Shown: positions 7,582 through 15,612, numbered from the stretch's first letter. The stretch is DNA of 64,000 nt from Pedobacter zeaxanthinifaciens (GCF_003313335.1 NZ_QMHP01000012.1:13277-77276), one strand, 5' to 3'. The notes: generated by a model from the sequence alone, not told the origin. Numbers and translations are program-made.

Positions 7582-8574
7582 TTAAACGGCCATCCGTAAA
7601 AAATAATAGGTCATTTCTACCCATGTATATCCCTGGTCATTGTTCCTAAATACTACAGCGAGCTGTCGTTTTTGTAGTTCGGAGATAAAGGTGTTTTTGC
7701 TTATCGATTGGTAGCTATTCAGCACTTTATCGATATGCTCCTTGATGCTGTCCCTATACGTTTTTCTGATTTCCCTGCTCCGTTCAAATTTCTTTTCTAC
7801 CTTGTCCAAGGTTGGTCTGCCAGTAAGCTGGCTTGCCTTAAAGGGGATGCCGGTTCTTTTGCCGTTCTGGTCAATAATGGAATAGACTAGCCCACGTTTT
7901 TCGAACATTACCGTTTCCTCTTTGCCACGGTCTGCGGTGATATTGAACTGTTTCAGGATCGCGTTGTATTCGGCAACAGAGGTAAATTTATAGCTGCGCA
8001 TGACGGCCGACACTACGTTATTGATCGCTCTTTTGGTGGGCGTTTTTCCGTAAATGACTTTTTCGATATCAATAGGTGGTATCGCCAATGCCTCGCTCTT
8101 TTGCCTGCCCTCGGCCTTGATCAGCCCATATTCGATTTCCAGTTCCTTACGTGCGGTTTCCGATACCGTTCTGCCAATGCCGTGGATATCCATTCTTTCG
8201 CCATCCGCATTGATATTCGTGGTCACGATGTGCAGGTGCGGATGGTTGGCATCTTGGTGCTGATAGACCAGAAATGGTTGTTCGCCAAAACCGATTTTAT
8301 CCATATAGCTGTCGGCAATCTGTTGCAAAACGGGAAGTGTTAGCTTATCCTCCCTGTCGAAGTTCAGCATGATATGGATGGCGTTGGTCTTGACGTTTGG
8401 TTTAAGGAAAGTGAGGTGTTCAAATCGGGCAAGCTTGGCATCGAAGTCCAATCTGTCCAGTTCTGTACCAAAACGGCTGGCCATGATGAGCTTCGCTTCT
8501 TTATCCGCAACCTTATTCTCATTATAGAGCAGCAGCCCTCTGATGCTCTGCCCGCTGATTATCTTTGTAACCAT
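7582..8574 (-). CDS. Relaxase/mobilisation nuclease (MobB-like), C-terminus probably truncated
   Basis: A relaxase nicks one strand at oriT and pilots it into a recipient during mobilisation by a co-resident conjugation system. The N-terminal domain shows the expected residues: Tyr17 in GLLLYNENK as candidate nucleophile, and the metal-binding histidines His106 (HQDAN) and HPHLH at 111-115. The middle region (PTKRAINNVVSAVMRSYKF) is typical of Bacteroidota relaxases. At 330 residues it seems shorter than I recall for the family. The last dozen residues after VVFRNNDQG do not resemble the usual continuation, and the stop lies 42 bases from the island edge, so a C-terminal deletion at the boundary is likely (inference). 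It overlaps the upstream accessory gene by 16 bases. Confidence 0.85.
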   Translation of the reverse strand: MVTKIISGQSIRGLLLYNENKVADKEAKLIMASRFGTELDRLDFDAKLARFEHLTFLKPNVKTNAIHIMLNFDREDKLTLPVLQQIADSYMDKIGFGEQPFLVYQHQDANHPHLHIVTTNINADGERMDIHGIGRTVSETARKELEIEYGLIKAEGRQKSEALAIPPIDIEKVIYGKTPTKRAINNVVSAVMRSYKFTSVAEYNAILKQFNITADRGKEETVMFEKRGLVYSIIDQNGKRTGIPFKASQLTGRPTLDKVEKKFERSREIRKTYRDSIKEHIDKVLNSYQSISKNTFISELQKRQLAVVFRNNDQGYTWVEMTYYFLRMAV

Positions 8575-8969
8575 TTTTCGGTAAGCTGGGAGATGAGAGA
8601 CAGTAGGCGTTCTACTTTTATATCGACTTTTTTATAGAGGTCGGCAATTTGTAGCACGTATTGTTGCCTGTTGTTTTCTCTGGTCTTTTCTTGGTTGAAT
8701 GTGCGAGTAATCTGGTTGATATTGATACCTATGGCCTTGAGCTCTTTGCGGATGCTGGTGAGTTCCTCCATTGGGGCATTCATCGTAATGTCCCTGTATG
8801 TGCAGTTGATCTTTTCCCTTGTGATGAGTTTTCGGGCAAGTTCGCCGATGCTCTGGCAGGTACTGTTTGCAAGTAGCCTTTCTAGTCGTTGGTAGGTCTC
8901 CTTGTTCACCCTTGTCCTAATGGGATGGATCAGTTTGTCGCTATCCTTATTGGCTGCTTTTATGCTCAT
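8559..8969 (-). CDS. Relaxosome accessory protein (MobA/MobC-like)
   Basis: This 136-residue basic protein sits directly upstream of, and overlaps, the relaxase gene, the usual place of a relaxosome accessory factor that binds oriT. The N-terminal third (RTRVNKETYQRLERLLANS) resembles a ribbon-helix-helix DNA-binding region. The middle contains GININQITRTFN, which matches the MobC-type pattern of hydrophobic-Asn-x-Asn-Gln spacing. The C-terminal part is predicted helical. It should help the relaxase recognise and open the origin of transfer, probably the inverted-repeat region just upstream of its start. Confidence 0.75.
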   Translation of the reverse strand: MSIKAANKDSDKLIHPIRTRVNKETYQRLERLLANSTCQSIGELARKLITREKINCTYRDITMNAPMEELTSIRKELKAIGININQITRTFNQEKTRENNRQQYVLQIADLYKKVDIKVERLLSLISQLTEKWLQR

Positions 8970-8994
8970 ATAGGTACATCTCTGAGAAGTTCAG

Positions 8995-9203
8995 GCAGGC
9001 ACGAGTTCCGAGTGCCTGCTCCGACCGTAAGGGCGGCAAGATATTTTTGTCCTGTGGACAAAAATACATCTTGCCAAACACTCGGGTTTTTGCACTTGAC
9101 CCATGGAACAGTGGTGCTGAACTTGGATTTTTTACTTGATTAACGGAAGCAAAAATGAGTGGTATTATTGGGAGTGATTGACAAGGTGGTGGGCAGTTGT
9201 CAA
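8995..9203. other. Candidate origin of transfer (oriT) with nested inverted repeats
   Basis: This non-coding stretch immediately upstream of the mobilisation genes has three inverted repeats. The first is gcaggcac/gtgcctgc (8995-9002 and 9012-9019, perfect 8 bp). The second is a long hairpin at 9035-9075: ggcaagat plus atttttgtcc against ggacaaaaat plus atcttgcc, 18 pairs with a 2-base bulge and 3-base loop. The third is TTGACAA/TTGTCAA at 9178-9184 and 9197-9203. Clustered inverted repeats beside mobA/mobB are the known form of Bacteroidota oriT sites. The nic site itself cannot be placed by eye. Confidence 0.55.
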
Positions 9204-9221
9204 AGATAAATTAGCCGTATC

Positions 9222-9671
9222 TCAAAAAGCTAATTGGACAGCATTGGTAGCTTCAACGTAGGTTTGGATTTTGGTGTCGTTAGTTATAAGAATGCCATCA
9301 ACATGTATGGCGCTAGATAAAATAATTTTATCATGATTTTCCAGTTTGATGATATTATTGTCAATTTGGGAATAAATCTTTAGCACCTCTAGCTCTATAC
9401 CTTTTATCTCAACATCTTCGTTATCAAGCAATGGAGATAAAATTTCATATTTAAATTGAGATGCTATCTCATCGTCTTTTGTGTTTAACTGCTTTTGAAA
9501 TAATTCTACCAATACTATACTTGGTAAAATAATTTTATGCGTTATGTAATCAGGGCTTAAGCAATGGTCTATTTCCTGACGTATTCGCTTAGAAAGTCTA
9601 TCTTGCTCTTTGAAGAAAGTATTATAATAATTGATAAATGAAACTGAATCAAAAACATAAAGATGAGTCAT
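9222..9671 (-). CDS. PIN-domain ribonuclease, last gene of the four-gene cassette
   Basis: PIN domains are Mg-dependent ribonucleases, often toxins or effectors. The 149-residue protein is a single PIN fold. Candidate acidic active-site residues are Asp8 (YVFDSVSF), Glu56 (IVLVELFQ), Asp114 (ENHDKIIL) and Asp132 (ILITNDTKI), with the typical hydrophobic strands before each. It overlaps the end of the preceding small gene by 23 bases, and that gene follows the ATPase by 2 bases, so all four genes are probably one mRNA. No VapB-like antitoxin with a DNA-binding end is visible next to it. Control may therefore come from the ATPase complex; this is inference. Confidence 0.7.
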   Translation of the reverse strand: MTHLYVFDSVSFINYYNTFFKEQDRLSKRIRQEIDHCLSPDYITHKIILPSIVLVELFQKQLNTKDDEIASQFKYEILSPLLDNEDVEIKGIELEVLKIYSQIDNNIIKLENHDKIILSSAIHVDGILITNDTKIQTYVEATNAVQLAF

Positions 9672-10032
9672 GAGTGTGATCTTTATAATTTTGCAGTAAA
9701 ATAATCAATGCGTCTTCAAGACTTTCACCAATCTTATACCTGCTATGGTTTAATATATATTTAATAAAATCTCTATTTAACAGCTCTATATCAAAACTGC
9801 CCACATTTGCTAAATCAAAAAAAGTATCAATCTGCTCCAATGTAACTGGCTTACCTGAATTAATCTTTTTCTGTATATAATGGGTAAAAAAATATGCAAG
9901 TATTGCCAAATTGCTTTCCCAATCATAGCATTGTTGGATTAAACATTTAAGATCTTCATCATCAATTTCTGAGGAGTTGTAATGGGATTCTAGAAATTTT
10001 TCTAGTCCATCTCGACTTAAACAAAAATTCAT
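9649..10032 (-). CDS. Small acidic protein of the ATPase-PIN cassette, function unknown
   Basis: I do not recognise this 127-residue protein. It is acidic, mostly helical in appearance, with no signal peptide or membrane segment. It has two Cys near residues 30 and 34 and Leu/Ile-rich amphipathic stretches (NLAILAYFFTHYIQKK, SLEDALIILLQNYKD). It lies 2 bases after the ATPase stop and overlaps the PIN gene start by 23 bases, so it is tightly coupled to both. Its position just before a toxic-type nuclease gene would fit an inhibitor or adaptor linking PIN to the ATPase, but nothing in the sequence proves this. Confidence 0.65.
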   Translation of the reverse strand: MNFCLSRDGLEKFLESHYNSSEIDDEDLKCLIQQCYDWESNLAILAYFFTHYIQKKINSGKPVTLEQIDTFFDLANVGSFDIELLNRDFIKYILNHSRYKIGESLEDALIILLQNYKDHTHDSSLCF

Positions 10033-10034
10033 TC

Positions 10035-11441
10035 CTATTTTCCAGCTTTAATTTTACTTATCAGGTCAACAGTTTGTGATTTAGCTACCATCTCTTCATC
10101 ACTAATTGATGTATCAGATTTTTTAGAAAAATATCCCTTGATAAAGTCTGTGTCAATATTTTTAACGTCAGCTTCTGATGCAAGCTCCAAAATATGATTG
10201 GCATTTTTTAACATCTTGGAAATATTCATCTCTGAATTATTTGCAAGTGAAACTATACTATCTTCGTTGAAAGGGTATAGCTCATCACCAGTATATGAAC
10301 TCTCTCTAAATTCTAATAAATATTTTTTTATCAGAGTTACAGCATGCTTATTTTCCAGTTTACTAAAGTTGATTATATGTTTTTGTTCGGTTGAAGAAGG
10401 AATCATCGGCACACGCTGTTCCATGCCAGCTAAACTCCATGCTTCTTGCATTAAACGAGGAACACCAGCATGCAATGCTAAGAAAAAGTTAAAAAATCCG
10501 ATTCTTGCATTCAAATATCCACCATCAAAAAGTACGGCTCTTAATTGAGTTGAGAAGTCTTTTTTCTGATTTGAACTTTGAAAATCAGGGATTTTCTCAA
10601 AATCGTCAACTAACACATAAGAACCGTTGAAACCAGCGGCTAGGAATAGACCAACTAGATGGTCAAACACGAAATCAAGCTTTGCCTTATCTTTTCTAAG
10701 TGTTTTGTAATATTCTACAAAAGTTTCTTGGTTAGAAAGTGATACAGTAGTCAAATCTCTATACAAAGGAAATTCTGACGGTAGGGACGTCAACCATGAA
10801 TTTTCTAGAATTACTTTAGTGAAATACTTTTTGTAACATGAGACATTCGATCTGACCCATTCTGTATTATTTAGATTGTTAATGAGCTCCGCTTCTTCAA
10901 GTTCACTTGGATCACTTCCTTCATTCCACTTATTTAAGTTTGTTATAGCTTCATATCTAAGCACAGCTAATGCTTCATTTATAATATTACTCTTACATAT
11001 CGCAAGAAAAAAATTGTCCACAAACTTGTCGAAATTCTTAACGACCCCACTACCTTCTGGAGAAAAATATATAGAAAAACATTTATTCTGATTGTCAGAA
11101 ATATCCAAACAGTAATCTTTATTGATCGTTTTATGAAGCTGCAAAAGAAATGAAGATTTGCCATTTCCCCTTCCGATGAATGACGTATCAGATATAAAAG
11201 CTAAGCGTAAATGGTCGGGGTTTGCCTGAGGAACCTTTAAAAAATTAAGCGATATTTTGTTAAACTCATCCAGCCTAATAGATTCCTCATAAATGCTTCC
11301 ATTATATTTTTTCTCTGGAGAATCTTGATTTACATACGGAGTACTCGGAAATGGATTTTCCACTAGAGCGTATTGCTCAAATTTTTTATTAAGTGTTTCT
11401 CCACTGATAACTCCGGTGGCTTTTTTTAATATTTTACTCAT
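10035..11441 (-). CDS. P-loop ATPase of the four-gene defence-like cassette
   Basis: This 468-residue soluble protein carries a clear nucleotide-binding site: Walker A GRGNGKSS at about residues 90-97 and Walker B YVLVDDFE at about 274-281, where Asp-Asp is followed by Phe-Glu. The spacing is wide, with a helical insert of about 180 residues between the motifs. The N-terminal YALVENPFPSTPYV and C-terminal helical region suggest an AAA+/ORC- or STAND-like ATPase rather than a transporter or helicase. The exact family is not recognised. Its ATG overlaps the stop of the upstream gene (ATGA, 11438-11441), a sign of translational coupling. It probably senses or remodels something and controls the PIN protein downstream; that is inference. 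Confidence 0.7.
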   Translation of the reverse strand: MSKILKKATGVISGETLNKKFEQYALVENPFPSTPYVNQDSPEKKYNGSIYEESIRLDEFNKISLNFLKVPQANPDHLRLAFISDTSFIGRGNGKSSFLLQLHKTINKDYCLDISDNQNKCFSIYFSPEGSGVVKNFDKFVDNFFLAICKSNIINEALAVLRYEAITNLNKWNEGSDPSELEEAELINNLNNTEWVRSNVSCYKKYFTKVILENSWLTSLPSEFPLYRDLTTVSLSNQETFVEYYKTLRKDKAKLDFVFDHLVGLFLAAGFNGSYVLVDDFEKIPDFQSSNQKKDFSTQLRAVLFDGGYLNARIGFFNFFLALHAGVPRLMQEAWSLAGMEQRVPMIPSSTEQKHIINFSKLENKHAVTLIKKYLLEFRESSYTGDELYPFNEDSIVSLANNSEMNISKMLKNANHILELASEADVKNIDTDFIKGYFSKKSDTSISDEEMVAKSQTVDLISKIKAGK

Positions 11442-12712
11442 TTTATATCTATGGCTATAATATTCCTAAGCTTGTTGTCAATCAAGATTGGGTCACGTTT
11501 TAAATATATTGCTTTATTTTCAGACGGCAATTTATCTGCTTCTAAAGATATACTAATTTTTAGTTGTCCTCGAAGATTAAGATTGTACACTACAATTAAT
11601 AATTCTAAAAATTTTCTATAGGAAATTTTTGTTTTGAAGCAGACTATATCTCTTAAATCTGCCAAGTTTACAAAGTAACTACTGTACGATCTCTTTAATT
11701 CCAAATATGATTCATATAGGGTAGAGATAAAATTATCATCAAAATCATCCCATTTCGGGTTATGGATGTATAAACTTTCACCATTACTATACTCAAATGC
11801 TTTATCAAAGCCATCAGAATTGACATCTCTGTAAATTACAGATGTGGGATAAACAATTTTCCCACTTATGCTTGGAAAGAACTCGGTAACGTTTAAAAAT
11901 CCTAGTTGTTTGGCTCTATATGTCCAAAGGTCAAAATAACTCAAACTGTTGATCTTTAAGTTATACACACTCCTTAGGAAGAAATTAAGCCAGAAATCTC
12001 TAATTCTCTTAATAATTAAATTGTATTGGTCAGGATCTAAAAGTTGAAAGTTATTTCCAATTAACTTAGTTTCAATTAATCTGTTAATAAGATCGTTGTT
12101 AGCAGAAGAAAGAGACATTGTTTTAGAAATATGCTTTTTAATATCTTTTTCCAGTTGATCTCTTAGCACCTCTAGATACTCCTTAAGCATATTCTTAGCA
12201 ACAATTTCTTCCTTTGAAAAATGCAATTTTAACGGTGAGTAAATGGGAAAAATTAAAGTTCCTCCATTTTTTGGATTGATCTTGTATAGTGAAGAAATTA
12301 GGTAATGAAATCCATAGGTGCGGCTTTCGATAAGAACGAACATTTTATCATTGAATTTGTCAGCACCATATTTGTTGTATATTTCAAGTAACTCTGTTCC
12401 TTTTTTTGTTAGTTCTAGTTTTAGATCACTTACCACTATTAGCCCCAAGTTAGAGGCTTCTTCCTCGACCTCTTGAAACGTATATCTGTATCTAGTTAAC
12501 TGTTTATGCGTTAATTCTGTAGCAAAGGAGCCAATTTTTTTATATCGAGACTCTCCAAGATTAAGGTTTTCCTTTAACGTCCTAAAATGATGAAATGCTC
12601 TATCTTTTTCATAATACTTTTCTACGGATCTTAGAAGAATATGGAAGTACTCAAAGAAATAGAATTTCTTCAGTTCTGTAAGCTTGTAATCTAATTCTTC
12701 AAAAATGTTCAT
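11438..12712 (-). CDS. First protein of the four-gene cassette, winged-helix-like, function unknown
   Basis: No known family is recognised. The 424-residue protein has no signal peptide or membrane segment. Residues about 55-130 (GSFATELTHKQLTRYRYTF then LELTKKGTELLEIYNKYG) resemble a winged-helix domain, and the last 70 residues (YRKFLELLIVVYNLNLRGQ...) may form a second one. The centre is helical with many Lys and Tyr. It is the promoter-proximal gene and overlaps the ATPase by 4 bases, so the two probably form a stoichiometric complex. A role in DNA or RNA recognition for the ATPase would fit. It is preceded by a 13 bp inverted repeat that may control the operon. Confidence 0.6.
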   Translation of the reverse strand: MNIFEELDYKLTELKKFYFFEYFHILLRSVEKYYEKDRAFHHFRTLKENLNLGESRYKKIGSFATELTHKQLTRYRYTFQEVEEEASNLGLIVVSDLKLELTKKGTELLEIYNKYGADKFNDKMFVLIESRTYGFHYLISSLYKINPKNGGTLIFPIYSPLKLHFSKEEIVAKNMLKEYLEVLRDQLEKDIKKHISKTMSLSSANNDLINRLIETKLIGNNFQLLDPDQYNLIIKRIRDFWLNFFLRSVYNLKINSLSYFDLWTYRAKQLGFLNVTEFFPSISGKIVYPTSVIYRDVNSDGFDKAFEYSNGESLYIHNPKWDDFDDNFISTLYESYLELKRSYSSYFVNLADLRDIVCFKTKISYRKFLELLIVVYNLNLRGQLKISISLEADKLPSENKAIYLKRDPILIDNKLRNIIAIDIK

Positions 12713-12750
12713 CTAAATCCGCAGAAATTATCTGCTGTTAAAGTTAGCTA

Positions 12751-12782
12751 TTCTTATCGAAGAATAAAATCTTCGATAAGAA
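12751..12782. promoter_or_regulatory. Perfect 13 bp inverted repeat upstream of the four-gene cassette
   Basis: TTCTTATCGAAGA (12751-12763) and TCTTCGATAAGAA (12770-12782) are exact inverted copies around ataaaa. It lies 39-70 bases upstream of the first ATG of the cassette and 54 bases after the HTH gene. No T tract follows on either strand, so an operator or RNA switch is more likely than a terminator. A smaller repeat, gcaga/tctgc, lies at 12721-12735, and ccgcaga occurs on both sides (12719 and 12783). Confidence 0.6.
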
Positions 12783-12835
12783 CCGCAGATAGATAAAGTA
12801 ACCTCGGTTTTTAAGGTGCAGCATTTTCATTTAAG

Positions 12836-13102
12836 TCATTTTCCGTTAATTAGGGATGCCACATCGTCATATTTGTAGAACATTAAGCCACCAACCTTAC
12901 TGTACTTAAGCTTCCCCGAGTCCCGAAGGCTTTGAAGGGTTCCAGGTGAAATGCTAAGTAGCTTGCGGACTTCATAGCTTTTCAGCCATTCCTTTTGCTC
13001 GCTGTTTTTGTGCAGCTTTTGTCCTGGTCTTCTTAATTCGGAAAACAGTTCCTGTTTGAATTGTTCTAGATCTTCTTTCGTTATAAATTCGATAATTGCC
13101 AT
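12836..13102 (-). CDS. Excisionase-like helix-turn-helix protein
   Basis: The 88-residue protein matches the short HTH proteins common on Bacteroidota mobile islands. An N-terminal helix (EFITKEDLEQFKQELFSEL) is followed by an HTH_17/MerR-like domain: EWLKSYEVRKLLSISPGTLQSLRDSGK, then the wing KYSKVGGLMFYKYDDVASLI. Such proteins act as excisionases or as regulators of excision and transfer. ATG codons exist at 13102 and 13111; I use 13102 because the protein then starts like its relatives (MAIIEFITKEDL), and a TTG further up is ignored. It sits between the two defence-like cassettes and may bind the nearby 13 bp inverted repeat. Confidence 0.8.
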   Translation of the reverse strand: MAIIEFITKEDLEQFKQELFSELRRPGQKLHKNSEQKEWLKSYEVRKLLSISPGTLQSLRDSGKLKYSKVGGLMFYKYDDVASLINGK

Positions 13103-13224
13103 AAAAAACATTTCTATTGTATGGCACAAAACTGCTTGGAACAGCTTAAATTCGTTGACAAGTCCATAGCAAGGTTGCCAAAAAAAATAGCAGTAATACC
13201 GTTGGAATTGCCAATAATGGGATT

Positions 13225-14337
13225 TTAGTAATACCTGTACTTAGCTTTTAACGAACTTAAGCAATCGTTTTTGAGTTCTGTTCTCAAAACGTGAGAAGAG
13301 GAGGCTGTTATTTGATCTACCAATCCGACCTCTTTTTGTATTCTCCTAGAAACGATACGTCTTGTATAATCCTGATCAAACAAATTAAAATTACCAGCAT
13401 ATTGTATCATTTGGCTAACGTCATCTAGTATCGATTCATTAAAGTAAATTGGCCCGTTTGTTAATTTAAATCTAATACCTCTACAAATAAGATCAAATAA
13501 AGTGCCTCTAACAGCATTCAACGTTGTATTATAAATATGTGTTATTGAATTACCAATCCATAATCCAGCACCTATAAAATTTTCATTTTTAAAATCATGG
13601 ACTGTTGAAATTGCTTCCTCCATTAGTGATGGGAATACCATGCTACTTATGCCATGATTTAACATAGGAGAAGCATCTTCTGAAAAAATTTTCTGAACAT
13701 AGATAATTTCTGCTCTGCCATTAGCTATTTCATTATTAATAATCGTCTCGTAGTTAGCATCTAGCTTCTTGCCATTCTCATCAATTATTAAGATTAAATA
13801 GTAATCTTTAACATCAAATTCTTTCAAAGCAGAAATAATTTCACAGATAGCTCTGCCGGAAACTACCGTATCTAAAAAAACGAACCCTTCAGAATCGTTG
13901 TTCAGAAATCGTTCTGAAGGAAGTAGTTCCCAAGTGTTTATGGCAAATCTTGGCGCAAGTTCATCAACCATCAATCGGTAGAATGAAGTAAAAGGAGTAG
14001 ATCTTTTATTTAAAAAATCATCAAGTACTTTTACCCAAAATCGCCTGCTTTGCTCAGATGTCATTTCTAAATCGGCATTGCCCCAATCAGATGTAAATGG
14101 TAAAAGCCATACTTTACGTTTTGTGTTGAAAGTATGCAAATCTAAAAATGAAGTGCGAAAATGATTATAAACATGATAAGTGTAGTAATAAAATGGATAA
14201 GCCCCACGGCTTGGAATTATAAAGTTATTGTAATTCTGTTTTTGTAATTCCAGCATTTTATCGCAAAGCTTAAAGCAGGCATCAGCATATGAAATAACGG
14301 CTGATGGGGTAATTATTTCTAATAATTTTTCATTCAT
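13225..14337 (-). CDS. Phosphoribosyltransferase-like protein of a two-gene cassette
   Basis: The 370-residue cytoplasmic protein appears to contain a type I phosphoribosyltransferase (PRTase) fold. FIIPSRGAYPFYYY near residues 40-53 resembles the pyrophosphate-loop segment, and GFVFLDTVVSGRAICEIISAL near 171-191 resembles the PRPP loop (hydrophobic strand, Asp, then a TG-like turn, here SG). In classical enzymes the strand ends in two acidic residues; here only one Asp is followed by Thr, so catalysis may be altered. The C-terminal half is not recognised. The gene lies 31 bases after the PIN-like gene and was probably co-transcribed with it. PRTase-like proteins are known in prokaryotic conflict systems, including some retrons; a defence role here is inference. 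Confidence 0.55.
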   Translation of the reverse strand: MNEKLLEIITPSAVISYADACFKLCDKMLELQKQNYNNFIIPSRGAYPFYYYTYHVYNHFRTSFLDLHTFNTKRKVWLLPFTSDWGNADLEMTSEQSRRFWVKVLDDFLNKRSTPFTSFYRLMVDELAPRFAINTWELLPSERFLNNDSEGFVFLDTVVSGRAICEIISALKEFDVKDYYLILIIDENGKKLDANYETIINNEIANGRAEIIYVQKIFSEDASPMLNHGISSMVFPSLMEEAISTVHDFKNENFIGAGLWIGNSITHIYNTTLNAVRGTLFDLICRGIRFKLTNGPIYFNESILDDVSQMIQYAGNFNLFDQDYTRRIVSRRIQKEVGLVDQITASSSHVLRTELKNDCLSSLKAKYRYY

Positions 14338-14368
14338 TTTAAATGGCTGCTACATTATATTCATATGG

Positions 14369-15463
14369 CTAATAAAAATAGTCAGGGCCATCAATATTTA
14401 AGTCTTTGCTATTGTTTATTTCATCTATTTGAGGGTCATCGTCATATTCTTCAGTATCTACAATTTCGAAAAATATTTTAACAGGTATTTTTAAATCATC
14501 ATCAGATAGAGTTAAATCTTTAGTTTCCCTCCAAAGCATTACTTTATCTTCGCTGTCCCAAATACCTGTTTCTTCATCATCAATATTTAAGACAACTTTG
14601 TACCGAATATGAGCCATTACTTCGATGTAAATATATTGATCGTCTATCTTGTCGCTTTCTACTCCTATAATTTCGTAAGATTTGGATACAATTTCGAGTT
14701 CTTCTATGGAGATTTCGTGTATATCCATATAATTTACAGCATTATCATAAGTGCTATCTATCCATAATTGATCTTCTACCCAATCTAATATTTCCTTATC
14801 AATCTGTTCTGATTTTTCATAGTAGATCTTTTCAAGTATACTAATTCGATCTTCAAGCAGTAATTTTAATTTATCTTGAACGTATTTTTCATACTCATGG
14901 TCGACAACGACACTGCCATAGGTATGTTTTGTAAAATCTTTATCTTGAGTTAGAATGATAGCTTTAGATTTATGATCCGCTGACCAAGAAGCTATATGGG
15001 CTAGAGCAAAGGCATCAGGAAATTCTGCTTTTTTATCAGCACCTCCAAATGGAGAACGGCCATGAAAATAATCCTCAAAGACACTTTTGATATTTAAAAC
15101 AGGATATTCGAGAACTGTCGCCCCAGCTTCATCAATTGCATCAGATAATAACTCATTAAATTCTAGGCATAAATCGTTGACTTTAGGAAACTTTTGAAGT
15201 ATATCTTTTCCAGACTTATTATTTCTCAGAACCCTGATATCATTCGTTTTATCATTAATTAGTTGATTGTGCTTTTCAATTGCTCCTGTAATCCTTTTTT
15301 TATATTGGTTTTTTACTTCTTCAATCGTAATTATTGAAAAATATAATTTAAAATAACCTTTAGTCGCAAGGGAGAATATCGACTTTATCCTTTTTCCTTC
15401 AAGAAAATTTTCCTTAATAAAAAGCGATGTATCTAAAAAAATGTTGTCTATTTTTTTTGCCAT
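14369..15463 (-). CDS. DUF4935-like PIN nuclease of a two-gene cassette
   Basis: The first 190 residues form a PIN-like nuclease domain of the kind known as DUF4935. FLDTSLFIKENF contains the first acidic residue (Asp11), SIITIEEVKNQY the Glu near 48-49, PDAFALAHIASW an Asp near 150, and ILTQDKDFTKH the last acidic pair. A long helical insert rich in Lys/Asn lies between. The C-terminal 150 residues are highly acidic and contain a beta-rich part (YIYIEVMAHIRYKVVLNID) of unknown role. No signal peptide. It is first in a two-gene unit with the PRTase-like gene and sits at the outer end of the island. Confidence 0.7.
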   Translation of the reverse strand: MAKKIDNIFLDTSLFIKENFLEGKRIKSIFSLATKGYFKLYFSIITIEEVKNQYKKRITGAIEKHNQLINDKTNDIRVLRNNKSGKDILQKFPKVNDLCLEFNELLSDAIDEAGATVLEYPVLNIKSVFEDYFHGRSPFGGADKKAEFPDAFALAHIASWSADHKSKAIILTQDKDFTKHTYGSVVVDHEYEKYVQDKLKLLLEDRISILEKIYYEKSEQIDKEILDWVEDQLWIDSTYDNAVNYMDIHEISIEELEIVSKSYEIIGVESDKIDDQYIYIEVMAHIRYKVVLNIDDEETGIWDSEDKVMLWRETKDLTLSDDDLKIPVKIFFEIVDTEEYDDDPQIDEINNSKDLNIDGPDYFY

Positions 15464-15467
15464 TATC

Positions 15468-15475
15468 CAAAGTTA
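15468..15475 (-). promoter_or_regulatory. Possible -7 box for the PIN/PRTase pair
   Basis: The minus strand reads TAACTTTG, a perfect TAnnTTTG, starting 12 bases and ending 5 bases before the ATG at 15463. If used, the mRNA would start at or next to the start codon (leaderless). No -33 TTTG at 20 bases is seen. Confidence 0.4.
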
Positions 15476-15612
15476 AATATTTCTAAATTCAAAATTTGTT
15501 TAGTTAGAACATTAATTAATAATGGATATTAAGTACTAATTATCAAATAAATAGATTATATTTGTAAGTATCAAATTGTTCTTTAAAGTTAGTCAATTCA
15601 TATTAAAATAAC

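Noticed and set aside
7436..7624. Minus-strand frame across tRNA-Lys containing DPAGIRTQDHYIKSVMLYQLS
   Set aside because: It is the antisense of the tRNA, a familiar false protein in databases; the tRNA explains the sequence.
9222..10032. Classical VapBC toxin-antitoxin pair
   Set aside because: The small gene before PIN has no visible DNA-binding domain and is translationally tied to the ATPase; a cassette of four is the better description.
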